A stretch of 64,000 bases of DNA from Modestobacter italicus (GTDB lineage: Bacteria > Actinomycetota > Actinomycetes > Mycobacteriales > Geodermatophilaceae), in contig NC_017955.1 in assembly GCF_000306785.1 (NCBI RefSeq), forward strand, positions 1,550,001 to 1,614,000, given 5' to 3'. Below, in pieces: positions 10,357 to 18,988 of the stretch (positions within the stretch are counted from its first letter, which is position 1; each line of letters starts with the position of its first letter). The notes below the pieces were generated by a model. That model worked only from the letters and a program-made list of their open reading frames with translations, ran no database searches and was not told where the DNA came from. Position numbers and translations under genes: made by a program.

Positions 10357-10373
10357 GCCACTATCATGCCACT
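10353..10373. promoter_or_regulatory. Tandem operator at the first antitoxin start
   Basis: The 10-mer TCATGCCACT occurs at 10353-10362 and again at 10364-10373, an 11-bp period or one helical turn, overlapping the antitoxin ATG. Repeats of this spacing are what RHH antitoxins bind cooperatively. Function inferred. Confidence 0.55.
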
Positions 10374-10726
10374 GCATTGTCTGTTGCACGACGACGTCCT
10401 CACCCCGGCGTCATGCGGGCCGCATCTGTTCACCACACACCGTAGGGGGTCAGCTTTGGGCCGCCGTTGACAGACGAGAGGCTCACCTTCCGCGTCGAGC
10501 GCCACACCTCGACGGGCTGGCAGGTCGTTGATGCTGGATCCCGGGAACGCAGCGGCTACCGAGGACCGGGGAAGCGGACGAGTGACATCGAGCTCGAGAA
10601 CCGCGCCCCCGCTGTCCTTTCCGCCGTGGCCGGCATCTGACTGGGCGAGGTTGAACATTCCACTCCCGGAAGTGGTCCGGGGTGGGCGCAGATCAGCGGA
10701 GGCGCCAGCCATGGGCAGCGCCTGCT
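10357..10726. other. Gap with no convincing gene
   Basis: Apart from the antitoxin promoter at its left end I see no reading frame here with convincing codon bias or recognisable motifs. It separates the toxin-antitoxin pair from the membrane protein. Confidence 0.5.
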
Positions 10727-11194
10727 TCAGCCGACCCTCGCCGGCGCCGGCCGGGACGCCGGGTGGGCCCCCGAGCCACCTCCTATCAAGGCGCCGGCGA
10801 TGAAGACCCATGCCAGCCCCGCGGCAGCGAGCCAAGCCAGGTGGGTGACCAGCATGTACGGCCAGAACATGGTGATGCCGACGCCGGCCAGAGCGACCGC
10901 GAGCACGACCGGGGCCGGCCACCACAGCCTCCTTACGGCAAGGAGCAGCGCCCCGGCCGGGAGCCAGTAGGTCCAGTGGCTGACGGTCCCCAGCTGGCGG
11001 ATCGGTTCTCCGAGGAACTCGCCGCCGGGGAGGGTGTCGGTCCAGGGCGTGAAGAACATCGCCGCGCAGTGAAACACGAGCGTGACCAAGCTGACGACGG
11101 CGACCGCGAGCTCCGGGCGCGTCAGCGGTACCGCCCGGCGCGGGAGGAGGGGACGGCTGACCACGAGTCGCGCCACTGCGGTCACCACGGCCAC
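10727..11194 (-). CDS. Small integral membrane protein of unknown function
   Basis: 155 residues from a GTG at 11194. Four hydrophobic helices are visible (about 30-48, 69-86, 90-110 and 115-135) with a periplasmic-looking loop FFTPWTDTLPGGEFLGEPIRQLG. The frame stays open upstream of the chosen GTG and already encodes helix-like sequence (YWSLLVGVAVVTAVARL), but contains no ATG or GTG, so the true start may be lost or non-standard. The gene lies between the two tRNA-Gly repeats and may be part of the integrated DNA. No family recognised. Confidence 0.6.
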   Translation of the reverse strand: MAVVTAVARLVVSRPLLPRRAVPLTRPELAVAVVSLVTLVFHCAAMFFTPWTDTLPGGEFLGEPIRQLGTVSHWTYWLPAGALLLAVRRLWWPAPVVLAVALAGVGITMFWPYMLVTHLAWLAAAGLAWVFIAGALIGGGSGAHPASRPAPARVG

Positions 11195-11920
11195 ACCGAC
11201 AAGAAGGCTCCAGTAGACCGGCTGGTTCGTGCGGTTCCTTCGCGTGGTTTCGGGACCTGGCCCTGTTCGTGGTCCCTGACCGCCAGCAGACGTGGGCCCT
11301 CCCGCTAGACCTCGTTCGAGACGTTAACCGCCTCGGTCAACTCCGGGACGGTGCCGGTGGACGGACACGGACGCCTGGAGCAGCGGAGCACTGCCTGGCC
11401 GTCTGAGGGAGGGGATGCGGGTTGCACGGTGGTCACCGTGAGGATGGCAGTCATCGGTCGCCCTTCCGCCGAATTCCCGCGAGGCCGGCTCGGCTTTGAT
11501 CGCGGCGACTTGGGGCAGGACTTCGGCGCGAGCCCGGACATGGACGCCGGGCGAAGATCGTCGGATCCAGCGGTCCACCAGCTCCTCGCTGGAGAGCGAG
11601 GTCACGGTTGCCTCCGTATCGCACCGCGGCCCCGGGGTGCCGTGCGCTCGCAGGCAATCGGGAGAGGGGCCCCGTCGTCGGCCTCTCGACGAACATCTCC
11701 AGTCGCGTCCGGGAGTGTTGCCACCTTGCTGTCTTCCCCCCGGGAGGGCGCCGGGCGGTGACCCCGGTATTTCGCAACAGGCCTGATCGTCGTGCCTCAA
11801 CCGTGCCTCGAGCAGCGGCCAAAGCCGGTGGTCTGCGGTCAGCAGGGTCAGACCTGTCAAGGCGCGAGAGCGGCGGCAAGGCCGCGCTGAGCAGACCGGC
11901 ATACGACCTGTTCAGTGGGC

Positions 11921-11952
11921 GGAGCGGGTGACCGGGATCGAACCGGCATGGC
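11921..11952. repeat. 32-bp direct repeat, copy 2 (tRNA-Gly T-arm and acceptor fragment)
   Basis: Exact copy of 9629-9660. It contains only the T-arm and 3' acceptor strand and lacks the anticodon arm present in copy 1. The base after the discriminator differs, so the CCA is lost. It sits about 45 bp before the second toxin-antitoxin module. Confidence 0.85.
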
Positions 11953-11966
11953 TTACTTCTTCCCAC

Positions 11967-11985
11967 GTCTTACATGCCGTGAGAC
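11967..11985. promoter_or_regulatory. Palindromic operator of the second antitoxin
   Basis: GTCTTAC-N5-GTGAGAC is an imperfect inverted repeat 9 bases ahead of the antitoxin GTG. The same 19-bp layout is kept at 16435-16453 ahead of a decayed copy of the antitoxin start. Conservation in two places argues that it is an operator or core promoter element. Confidence 0.55.
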
Positions 11986-11994
11986 AGTGAAGGG

Positions 11995-12228
11995 GTGGCT
12001 GAGACGATCACCTTCCGTCCCGATGAAGACGCCCGGCGGGCGTTGGCGGTTCTGACGCAGGACGGAACCTCTGTCTCCACCGCCGTTCGAGCAGCTCTGA
12101 TCGAGGCCGCCAAGACGGCCGCGCGGGACAGGCTGCGTGCGGAGGCCGCTGCGCTGGCCGCCGATGACGCCGACCGTGCTGAGGCCGCTCAGGTCCTTCG
12201 GGACATGGAGACGCTGCGTGCGTGGTGA
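11995..12228 (+). CDS. Ribbon-helix-helix type antitoxin (second MazEF-like module)
   Basis: 77 residues from a GTG after GAAGGGG. ETITFRPDEDARRALAVLTQ starts with a strand followed by helices, as in RHH antitoxins, and the Ala/Arg/Asp-rich C-terminal helix (residues about 35-72) would cover the toxin. It overlaps the toxin gene by 11 bases. It is unlike the antitoxin at 10120 in sequence, so this is an independent module. Confidence 0.85.
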   Translation: MAETITFRPDEDARRALAVLTQDGTSVSTAVRAALIEAAKTAARDRLRAEAAALAADDADRAEAAQVLRDMETLRAW

Positions 12229-12529
12229 GGTCTACCGCCTGCGCTCTCCCCGCGGCGCCCGGGGCCATGAGCAGGCCGGCGTCCGCTATGCCGTCGTCGT
12301 CCAGTCCGACCTGCTGCCGCTGTCAACCTGGCTGGTCGCGCCGACGTCCACCTCGGCACGCGCAGCCACCTTCCGTCCTGAGGTTTCCATCGCGGGCCAC
12401 CTGACACGGGTGCTGGCCGAGCAGACGAGTGCCGTGGATCCGCAGCGCCTGGGGGAGTCGGCCGGGAACCTCAGCTTCGATGAATTGCGCCGGGTCGACG
12501 CCGCGCTGCGCTTGGTCCTCGGCCTATGA
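12218..12529 (+). CDS. MazF/PemK-family toxin (second module)
   Basis: 103 residues from a GTG inside the end of the antitoxin gene. VRGEVYRLRSPRGARGHEQ opens the MazF barrel, AVVVQSDLLPLSTWLVAPTS is the conserved central strand pair, and the end LSFDELRRVDAALRLVLGL is the usual final helix. Predicted ribosome-independent endoribonuclease neutralised by the 11995 product. Confidence 0.9.
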   Translation: MRGEVYRLRSPRGARGHEQAGVRYAVVVQSDLLPLSTWLVAPTSTSARAATFRPEVSIAGHLTRVLAEQTSAVDPQRLGESAGNLSFDELRRVDAALRLVLGL

Positions 12530-12802
12530 CGAACATCCCGCACATGTCCTGCCCGCGGCTCACCGCCGAGCCCGACCCCTCCACCAGCAGTCGCTCTTCG
12601 TGATCGTCGTCCACGGCACCCGAGCGTTCCGTGACCGAGTGCCGGGACCGGCTGTCACGCCGGGGGAGACGTCGACGACGGTGCTCGGGGCCTGGTATGC
12701 GACCGTGCTCCGATGGCGCCGCACGGCCGCGCTGCTGGTTGTCGTTTGGGACGCCTCCAGGATTCGCCTGTTCCAGATTGTCGTGTGCCGTCCCGCCCGC
12801 CA

Positions 12803-13414
12803 TCACTTCACGACGCGGAACGTGAGATGCGTGATACCTGCACCCTCGATCACCCGGGTGCTTTCCAGCTCAACCGGCTCGGCGCTCTGGTCGAACAACC
12901 GGACGCCATCCCCGAGCAGGACAGGCACCAGATCGAGGTGTATCTCGTCAAGAAGTCCCGATCTGATGCACTGTTGCACCAGAGACGCACCGATCACGCC
13001 AACGTCCTTGTCACCCGCGGCAGCCTTCGCTTGCGCTACAGCGCTCTCGAGACCATCCGTAACGAACGTAAAGGACGATTCTTTGTCCACCCACTCTTGC
13101 GGAACCGAATGGGTAAGAACAAAGACCGGTACGCCCAAAGGATGTCCGCCACCCCACCCACGGGTGAGGTCGAATGTTCTCCGTCCCGTCACCAACGCAC
13201 CTGTTGTCGCACTCGTCTCCCGAAGGTACTCGGCGGTCTGTGGCGCGACCTTGAACACCATCTCCGTGCCGGGCAGCCGGTATTCGGTGTCGCCGCCCAT
13301 GTACCACGCCAAGAGCCGCTCGCCGCCCTTCCCCATAGGTGCTTCGGGACCGTCGTTCGGCCCAGCAATGAACCCATCCAGCGACGTTGCGTGCCCTGTG
13401 CGGACTTTCGCCAT
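12803..13414 (-). CDS. Dihydrofolate reductase family protein
   Basis: 203 residues, ATG at 13414. GHATSLDGFIAGPNDGP is the family's first motif, TGRRTFDLTRGWGGG the second, and VGVIGASLVQQCIRSGLLDEIHLDLVPVLLGDG the nucleotide-binding core. It belongs to the same broad family as the gene at 4455 but is only distantly similar. Its bases are less GC-rich than the neighbours, and it lies in the scarred region, so it was probably acquired by transfer. Substrate unknown. Confidence 0.9.
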   Translation of the reverse strand: MAKVRTGHATSLDGFIAGPNDGPEAPMGKGGERLLAWYMGGDTEYRLPGTEMVFKVAPQTAEYLRETSATTGALVTGRRTFDLTRGWGGGHPLGVPVFVLTHSVPQEWVDKESSFTFVTDGLESAVAQAKAAAGDKDVGVIGASLVQQCIRSGLLDEIHLDLVPVLLGDGVRLFDQSAEPVELESTRVIEGAGITHLTFRVVK

Positions 13415-14001
13415 GGCCTTTTCTCCTAAACCCTCTGCATCCGCTTCGGTGGCCTAACCTGATCGCTAAACTTGCGGGAAGCATGCTGCGGCTGGGTCGT
13501 GTGGCGCAAGGGTGGATCGCGTCCCACAGATGCAGGAAGGCCTTCGTGCGGCGGTAAGCCAAGCCGTCGGACGACTGACACGGGAAGTCGTTCTGTCAAG
13601 TGCGTAGGGCGAGGCGCCGCGCAGGGCTGGCTGCTCTCGCGGCACCTCGTCCGTGCTGGCTGGAGCGGCGGCCGATACTCGGGTGAACGTGTCGGTGCGA
13701 CGCGCGGTCTGCGATGCTGATTTGCGCGGATTGGTTACCGCAGGACGGCGTTCGGCTGGGGCGCTACGGGCGTGTATGAGGTCGATGTCGAGCGTCACGT
13801 CGGTCGACCCTCGTTTCGGGGCGATCGTCGTGGCTCAGAGTCGAATCGCCGGTCGGACCCCTCGCTCAGGGTTCGGTTGCCGGTGCTCCAGTCAGGCCCC
13901 GGGCCAGGAGCGGGAGCGCGGCGGCGGTCATGTGTCGCCGTCATAGGCGCGTGAGGCTCGCGACCCGGTCGGCGGCGGATCGGCGGGCTCGGGGCTGGTC
14001 G
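13415..14001. other. Gap without a recognisable gene
   Basis: No frame here has convincing codon bias or motifs. The last about 50 bases (from about 13950) are similar to sequence downstream of the second M23 copy near 57380 and belong to the duplicated block. Confidence 0.5.
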
Positions 14002-15444
14002 TCAGCAGCGACCGCCCATGTCCACACCCCGCGCAGCCAGCCACGGGATCGGGTCGGTGGCGCCGGCGTACATGCCGTCGGTGTTGACCTGGAAGTGCAG
14101 ATGCGGCCCGGTGGACTGGCCGCGGTTGCCGACCTCGGCGATGACCTCACCGGCTGACACGCGCTGGCCCACGCTGACGAAGTAGTCGTTGATGTGTCCA
14201 TACACCGTGACGGAACCGTCGTCGTGCTGGATGTACACGGCCAACCCGTAGCCGGTAGCCGTTCCGGCGCGCACGACACGGCCTGACGCGGGGGCGTAGA
14301 TGGGAGTGCCCATGGGAGCCGCGATGTCGACGGCGTTGTGCATGGTGCCCCAGCGCACCTCGAAGCAGGTGGTGAACCGACCGCTTGTCGGCGCAACACC
14401 GCCGCTGCGCGTCGCCGGCTTCACCGACGTCACCTGACTGGACGTGCCGTCGATTGGCTTGGCCGGGGCGGGCTGCTCGGCCGCCGCGCGAGCTCGTGCG
14501 GCCGCCTGAGCTGCTGCCTTGGCGGACGCAGCGGCCTGTGCCGCTTCCGCTGCCTGCTGCTGAGCCTGCTGGTCCTTCCACGCCTGATAGGCGTTCCGCT
14601 GCCCCTGCAGCGACAGCAGGTTCACCTGGGCGTCCTGCAACTGCTTCTCGTACGTGGCCTTCTGTGCGCTCACTGACTGCACCGCAGCCTGGAACGTGCC
14701 CACCTGCGCGTCTGCGGTGGCCTTGGCCTCAGCGCTCTCCTGGGCAGCCTCGTCCTTGTCGGCGACCGCGGCCTGGGCCTGGGCGTCCGCTTGGGCCTGC
14801 CGTGTCCGGGCAATCTCCAGTTGGTCGAGAACGGCGGCTCGCTGGTCGCCCAACAGTCCGAGTGTGGCCGCCTGCTCCATCAAATCCGAAGGCCCTTCAG
14901 CGCTGAGCAGGGCGGCCACGCCGCTGATGGATCCACCGCGCATGTAGTTTTCTCGCCCAAGCGTGGCCACGTCCGCCTGAGCCACGCTGACAGCGTCGTT
15001 GGCAGCCTGCAGCGCCGCTGCCGTTTCAGTGGCCGCCTGCTGAGCCTCTTCCAACTGTCCCTGTGCGATCAGATATGCGTCATTGGCCGCTTCGGCCTGT
15101 GCGGTGACGCGCTGCAGATCGGACTCGGCGGAGGCGACGAGGGCGGCGATCCGGCCCACCTCATCGGCTGCCGCCTGCTGTGCGGTCTGAGCTGACGTGA
15201 TGTCGCCGTCGCTCGGGTTGGTCGGCGCGGCGAGCGCCTGGCCAGGGAAGACGCTCACGAAGACAGCAATCAGTGCGGCAAGGGCCGTTACTGCAGCGAC
15301 GTTCCTGCCGCTGCAGTAACGGCGGTTGGCGCCGAGAGGGGAGGGAAGCTCTGCGGGGTGATCGGCGCTGGTAGCACGCTCGTTCGCCGCGGTCGCACAG
15401 ATGACCGGGTGCGTCGTACGGCGGCGTCCGACCCACCGGTACAT
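14002..15444 (-). CDS. Secreted M23-family peptidoglycan endopeptidase with coiled coil (copy 1)
   Basis: 480 residues from ATG 15444, after GAGGAGA. A twin-Arg-poor N-terminus leads to a hydrophobic signal segment ending FPGQALA about residue 70. Residues about 80-330 are Ala/Gln/Glu-rich coiled coil as in EnvC/RipA-like wall hydrolases. The C-terminal M23 LytM domain has the zinc motif HNAVD, then YGHIN and GPHLHF. The enzyme should cut peptide bridges of peptidoglycan outside the membrane. A TACTAC-N5-GTAGTA palindrome lies 34 bases upstream. A nearly identical gene broken by an IS lies at 57422-60190. Confidence 0.93.
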   Translation of the reverse strand: MYRWVGRRRTTHPVICATAANERATSADHPAELPSPLGANRRYCSGRNVAAVTALAALIAVFVSVFPGQALAAPTNPSDGDITSAQTAQQAAADEVGRIAALVASAESDLQRVTAQAEAANDAYLIAQGQLEEAQQAATETAAALQAANDAVSVAQADVATLGRENYMRGGSISGVAALLSAEGPSDLMEQAATLGLLGDQRAAVLDQLEIARTRQAQADAQAQAAVADKDEAAQESAEAKATADAQVGTFQAAVQSVSAQKATYEKQLQDAQVNLLSLQGQRNAYQAWKDQQAQQQAAEAAQAAASAKAAAQAAARARAAAEQPAPAKPIDGTSSQVTSVKPATRSGGVAPTSGRFTTCFEVRWGTMHNAVDIAAPMGTPIYAPASGRVVRAGTATGYGLAVYIQHDDGSVTVYGHINDYFVSVGQRVSAGEVIAEVGNRGQSTGPHLHFQVNTDGMYAGATDPIPWLAARGVDMGGRC

Positions 15445-15477
15445 GTCTCTCCTCAAGTCGTTGTTCGTCCCCACCCC

Positions 15478-15494
15478 TACTACTCGCAGTAGTA
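15478..15494. promoter_or_regulatory. BlaI-type operator before M23 copy 1
   Basis: TACTAC-N5-GTAGTA, with the symmetry extended by CC/GG outside, so the arms are perfect over nine bases each side of a 3-bp centre. It is placed for repression of the M23 gene. BlaI/MecI proteins bind dyads of this general shape, and the window encodes a BlaI at 41542. Confidence 0.7.
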
Positions 15495-15641
15495 GGAACG
15501 GCAGTCGCGGGACATCCTTGAGGGAAGGACTCGAAAGGGGGAGAAGGTGACCGGACGCCGACGGTGCTTCTCAACGACCAACGGCTGGATGATCTCCGTG
15601 AGCCGGCTCCCGCCCGGTCATCAGGGCGGCATGCTGACGAC

Positions 15642-16178
15642 GTGACCGCACCCGCCAACGCTCAACGAAGTGGGGACCGCGCGTTCGCCGCGGCGGCCGC
15701 GCTCGGCCCGTTCTTCCAGGTGGCCGGGCGCCCGGGGCCGGACTGGACCTCATGGGCCGCGCTGCGTGCCGATCGGCAGCCACTGCGCCGCCGCATCGAC
15801 GAGGTCCACGCCATCCTCGCCGCCGGCCCGGGGAGCCCGCAGGTGGAGCCTGCCGTGGTCGCGTCCCTCGTCCACCTCGGGTTGGTGTCCCGCCTGGTGT
15901 CGCCCCTGCTGGGCGCGGCACTGCTCGCCGGCGTCCTTCCGGTGACGCCCATCGAGTTCGTGCACGTCCGCCTCGCCGGCGTCAATCCGCTTCCACTGGC
16001 AGTCGGAGCGGCGTCGCCGACAGAGATCGGTAGCGCCGCTGACCTGGCCGCCGCGTTCGACGAGTCCTGGCTGGTTCCCGGCGTCGAACCGCTGACCCGG
16101 AGCATGAGCGACGCGTGGTCGGTCTCCCGGCAGGTTCTCGACGGCAACGTGACGTCCGCCGTGGCCAGCCGCCGTTGA
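15642..16178 (+). pseudogene. FhuF-like (2Fe-2S) reductase, C-terminus lost
   Basis: 178 residues from GTG 15642. The fold resembles the actinobacterial FhuF-like ferric-siderophore reductases: an N-terminal helix bundle and the late motif SRQVLDGNVTSAVAS. In intact members this motif is followed by about 60 residues ending in a Cys-rich 2Fe-2S cluster motif. Here the frame stops at 16178, exactly where an IS3-family remnant begins, and no Cys is present at the end. I infer that the insertion removed the cluster-binding tail, so the product is probably not functional. Confidence 0.6.
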
Positions 16179-16395
16179 TCTCGGTCTGGGTGACCCGTTG
16201 CGCAGGGTCGCGGGACTGACCCCCAGATGCCCGGCCACCCGTGCCAGCGCCCCCGGCCGGGTGGCCGGATCACGCCGGGCCTCCACCGCCATCCGGGTCC
16301 CCCGTTCACGCAGCTCGTCGGGGTACTTCGTCGGTGCCGCCACGACTCTCATGCTTCCCATAAATGAGGGCCTCCATCCGATGCGGCGCGGGACA
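16171..16395 (-). mobile_element. IS3-family insertion sequence remnant
   Basis: On the minus strand a terminal repeat starting TGTCCCGC at 16395 is followed by an orfA start at 16352 encoding AAPTKYPDELRERGTRMAVEARRDP in segments, closely matching the intact element's orfA at 58297. After CGCAAC a one-base deletion relative to the intact copy breaks the frame, and similarity ends near 16171. Only one end and part of orfA remain. Confidence 0.85.
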
Positions 16396-17015
16396 CACTC
16401 GCTTCTGGTGGAAACCGCTCCAGCTCCTTTCCCCGTCTTACAGCCCGTGAGACGCTCCTGGGTGGCTGAGACAAGCACCTTCCGTCCCGATGAAGACGCC
16501 CGGCGGGTGGTCATCTCATCGCTGTCGACCAGTCACGCGCTCGGGAACGGCCGCGGGCGCCATGGCGCGTCAGACCGAGCTCACGGGGATGACTTCATCG
16601 ACCGTCAGCGCGCCGGCGATGAGATCAGTAGGGAGCAGTACGCGGGCGGCGCTGGCCACCCGGGATTGGTCGGGAATCGGGGCGCTCTCCCGACCTCTGG
16701 TTGGCAGAGCTACCGGCCACGCAGCGCCTATCTACAGGCAACGCAGTCAACGCCGAGATGGCGCACGAGGGTGCGCTCCCCGTGAAGGTGTACGCCAGTG
16801 CATGTGGCCACTGTCAGTCAACCGCTTCCTAGCTCGCGGTGGGACCCAACGGGCCAATGTGTATTCCTGCGGCGTGTGGGGAGCACGTGAGATGACGGTG
16901 CAGTCTGACGAGCGCGCCCTCCCTCGTTTGTCGACATCGGTTCCCTACCGTCCGGTTGCGACGCGCACGGAAATGGTCCCTTCCCCGGGCCCGGCGCAGC
17001 TCACGGAGGTCACCG
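16396..17015. other. Gap holding a decayed antitoxin start
   Basis: Apart from the antitoxin fragment at 16435-16511, I find no gene here. Frames opening after the fragment lack recognisable motifs. The right end is the leader of the P60 gene. Confidence 0.5.
16435..16511 (+). pseudogene. Decayed copy of the second antitoxin: promoter and first 16 codons
   Basis: The 19-bp palindrome GTCTTAC-N5-GTGAGAC and the following GTG with codons for VAETSTFRPDEDARR match 11967-12040 closely. After the second Arg codon similarity stops abruptly and the frame continues into unrelated sequence. No toxin gene follows. It is a truncated duplicate that lies next to the IS remnant. Confidence 0.8.
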
Positions 17016-18035
17016 GTGCAGGTATGGCGCACGATCACCCGCCGGCCCCGTGCGGTCCTCGCCGTCGGGGCGCTCCTCATTGCCGGGGGCATGCTGTCGC
17101 CGTCGGTCGCCTCCGCCGAGCCCGGGACCGCCGCAGAGGCCATGCAGCAGGTGCGGCAGGCCGCCCAGGAGCTCACTTTGGTCGACGCGCAGATCGACGA
17201 GGCAGAGGTCATCGTCGCGGGCCAGCAGGAGGCGGCGCGCGTTGCCGCCGCTGAGGCGGCCGACGCCCAGCGCATGCTCGACGCCTACGAGCCACAGTTG
17301 CGCGCCATTGCTCAGAGCGGCTACATCGCCGAAAACCGGTCGCGGGTGGCCGCCTTTCTCAGCAGCAACTCCGCGACCGAGCTCGTCCAGCAGATCGCAA
17401 CGCTCGATGTGATCGCCGACCGCACGAACGCGATCATCGCCGAGGTCGCCCTCCTCCAGGATGCGGCCGCGGCGGCCGAGGCAGAGGCGGCCGCGGCGGC
17501 CGCGGCGGCCGAGGCCGCGCTCGCTGAGCTGCAGGCGCAGCAGGCTGAGGTGCAGGAGCGGATCGGGCAGTACGAATCCGACTTCGGCCGGCTCACCGCG
17601 GCGGAGCAGACCGCCGTCACGACGGAGATCGCCGGTCCAACGCTGGCCGCCCCGAAGGTCGCGGCGCTGCCCGTCGTGCCGGGTAGCGCGAGCGCCACCG
17701 CCATCGAGATGGCCCTCGCTCAGGTCGGCGACCCCTATGTCTGGGGAGCGTCCGGCCCGGACGGTTTCGACTGTTCCGGCCTGACGTCGTTTGCATATGC
17801 GGCTGCGGGAGTGTCACTGCCGCGCGCCAGCCGAACGCAGGCGACCGTGGGCCGGGAAGTCTCCCGCGGAGAACTGCAGCCGGGGGACCTGGTGTTCTTC
17901 TATGACCCGATCAGCCACGTCGGTCTCTACATCGGCAATGGCCAGATGGTGCACGCCCGGACGTTCGGGCAGCCTGTTGCAGTCACGACTGTTGATCAGG
18001 CCGGGTATCGGTTCGCGCGCCGCATCGTCGGCTGA
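17016..18035 (+). CDS. Secreted NlpC/P60 peptidoglycan hydrolase
   Basis: 339 residues from GTG 17016, supported by CGGAGGT at good spacing; upstream in-frame starts lack this. A signal peptide ends at SVASA about residue 35. Residues about 40-195 are an Ala/Glu-rich coiled coil like that of RipA. The C-terminal P60 domain (about 225-339) has the catalytic Cys in GFDCSGLTSFAY and the His in HVGLYIGNGQMVHA. It should cut stem peptides of peptidoglycan. It is one of three intact secreted wall hydrolase genes between 14 and 20.2 kb. Confidence 0.94.
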   Translation: MQVWRTITRRPRAVLAVGALLIAGGMLSPSVASAEPGTAAEAMQQVRQAAQELTLVDAQIDEAEVIVAGQQEAARVAAAEAADAQRMLDAYEPQLRAIAQSGYIAENRSRVAAFLSSNSATELVQQIATLDVIADRTNAIIAEVALLQDAAAAAEAEAAAAAAAAEAALAELQAQQAEVQERIGQYESDFGRLTAAEQTAVTTEIAGPTLAAPKVAALPVVPGSASATAIEMALAQVGDPYVWGASGPDGFDCSGLTSFAYAAAGVSLPRASRTQATVGREVSRGELQPGDLVFFYDPISHVGLYIGNGQMVHARTFGQPVAVTTVDQAGYRFARRIVG

Positions 18036-18988
18036 TGGTCGGAACGTAGGCGAGCGTCCAGCTGTCGTTCCCGGCCCCACGGTTGACTGGCGTCGAATTC
18101 CCAAACGGAATCCCTCCGTTCCGTCCGCTGCGGGATCACGGGCGATCACCAGCGGTGGCGGTCTGCCCCGAGAAGCTGTGCCTGCAGTCACCAGTTGCGG
18201 CCAGCGCAGTGAGATCGGGACGGTGCGGTCCTGAGGACAACGGCCAGCCGAGGGTGCCTCGGCGACCCGGTGGCGCCGCTGCAGCGGGGGAAGTGAGTCG
18301 CGGCCGATGCGGCGATGTGAGCGATGATCCGCAGTCTCGGTCGGTGCGAGGGACATCGAAGCCTGCGAGGCCGACCTCGACGCCCTCGCGGCGATCCCGA
18401 GATGCGGCCGCGCAGCGCCAGGTCGACCAGCAGCGTGTCGCGCACGGCGACCCCCGCGATCCGGTCGTCGTGAGCCGTGGTGTCCCAGGTGACGGAGGCT
18501 CATCGGAGCGACCTTGACTGGCGCCAGTCGTCCCCTGGAGGACCGCTTCTCGGTCACAGTCTCCAGCTCCGCCGGCACGGCCGTCAGATCCATCCATGTG
18601 CACTTCAGGTGATGCCGACGGTCGCCTGGGAGGGACGTCGAAGCCGGTGTTCCGGGCTTCAGTGCCCTGCTGGCGGCCCGCCTATCGCCCGGGGTCGCTC
18701 AAGGAGCTCGGGCGCGCAGGTGTGGGACGAGTCGTTACCCGACCGTGACAACTAAGACGCTTCGTACTACCGTTCCGTCCGGCCCGGCCGAGCCGCGTTC
18801 CTCAGTCAGAGGACCTCGGACGGACCCCGCCGAACCATCCGTGCCACTGGCCGGGTGGACCGGGGACCCATCGATCCCCTGGGGTGAATCCTGGCGGCGC
18901 ACCTGCGTGCGCTCCAGGTAGGGCGTCTTCCAGCCCGAACCCGTCAGCTAACTCGGTAGGCGGTCAGGAAGAACGGAGAGCCGCCGTC
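18036..18988. other. Long gap, probably decayed DNA
   Basis: About 950 bases. On the minus strand around 18350-18470 two adjacent frames carry protein-like pieces (VAVRDTLLVDLALRGRI and REGVEVGLAGFDVP) that look like one frame broken by a shift, but I cannot name the family. The rest shows no coding signal I trust. A half-site TACTAC lies at about 18765. Confidence 0.4.

Larger units (their letters stand above)
11195..11994. other. Scarred gap, at most tiny genes
   Basis: About 800 bases with no solid gene. The best candidate is on the minus strand: a GTG at 11605 after GATACGGAGG, giving VTSLSSEELVDRWIRRSSPG in a frame ending at 11324 (93 residues). A second minus ATG near 11458 after GGAAGG opens MTAILTVTTVQPASPPSDG in another frame. 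Neither resembles a known family. The second tRNA-Gly repeat lies at the right end. Confidence 0.35.

Noticed and set aside
10353..10925. 190-codon minus-strand open frame
   Set aside because: It spans two real genes' ends and the gap, has no consistent third-position bias and no motif.
11324..11902. Minus-strand frame with LTLLTADHRLWPLL, like the end of a PIN-domain toxin
   Set aside because: Only a short resemblance; no acidic PIN residues can be placed, so I do not call a toxin.
12471..12806. 111-codon minus-strand frame after the second toxin
   Set aside because: Overlaps the toxin end, low-complexity polar sequence, no motif or ribosome site.
18083..18603. Several open frames on both strands in the 18-kb gap
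   Set aside because: None holds codon bias over its length; protein-like pieces switch frame, which suggests decay rather than a gene.
18755..18775. BlaI operator upstream of the 18989 M23 gene
   Set aside because: Only a single TACTAC half-site is present; the second half does not match and it lies over 200 bases from the start.
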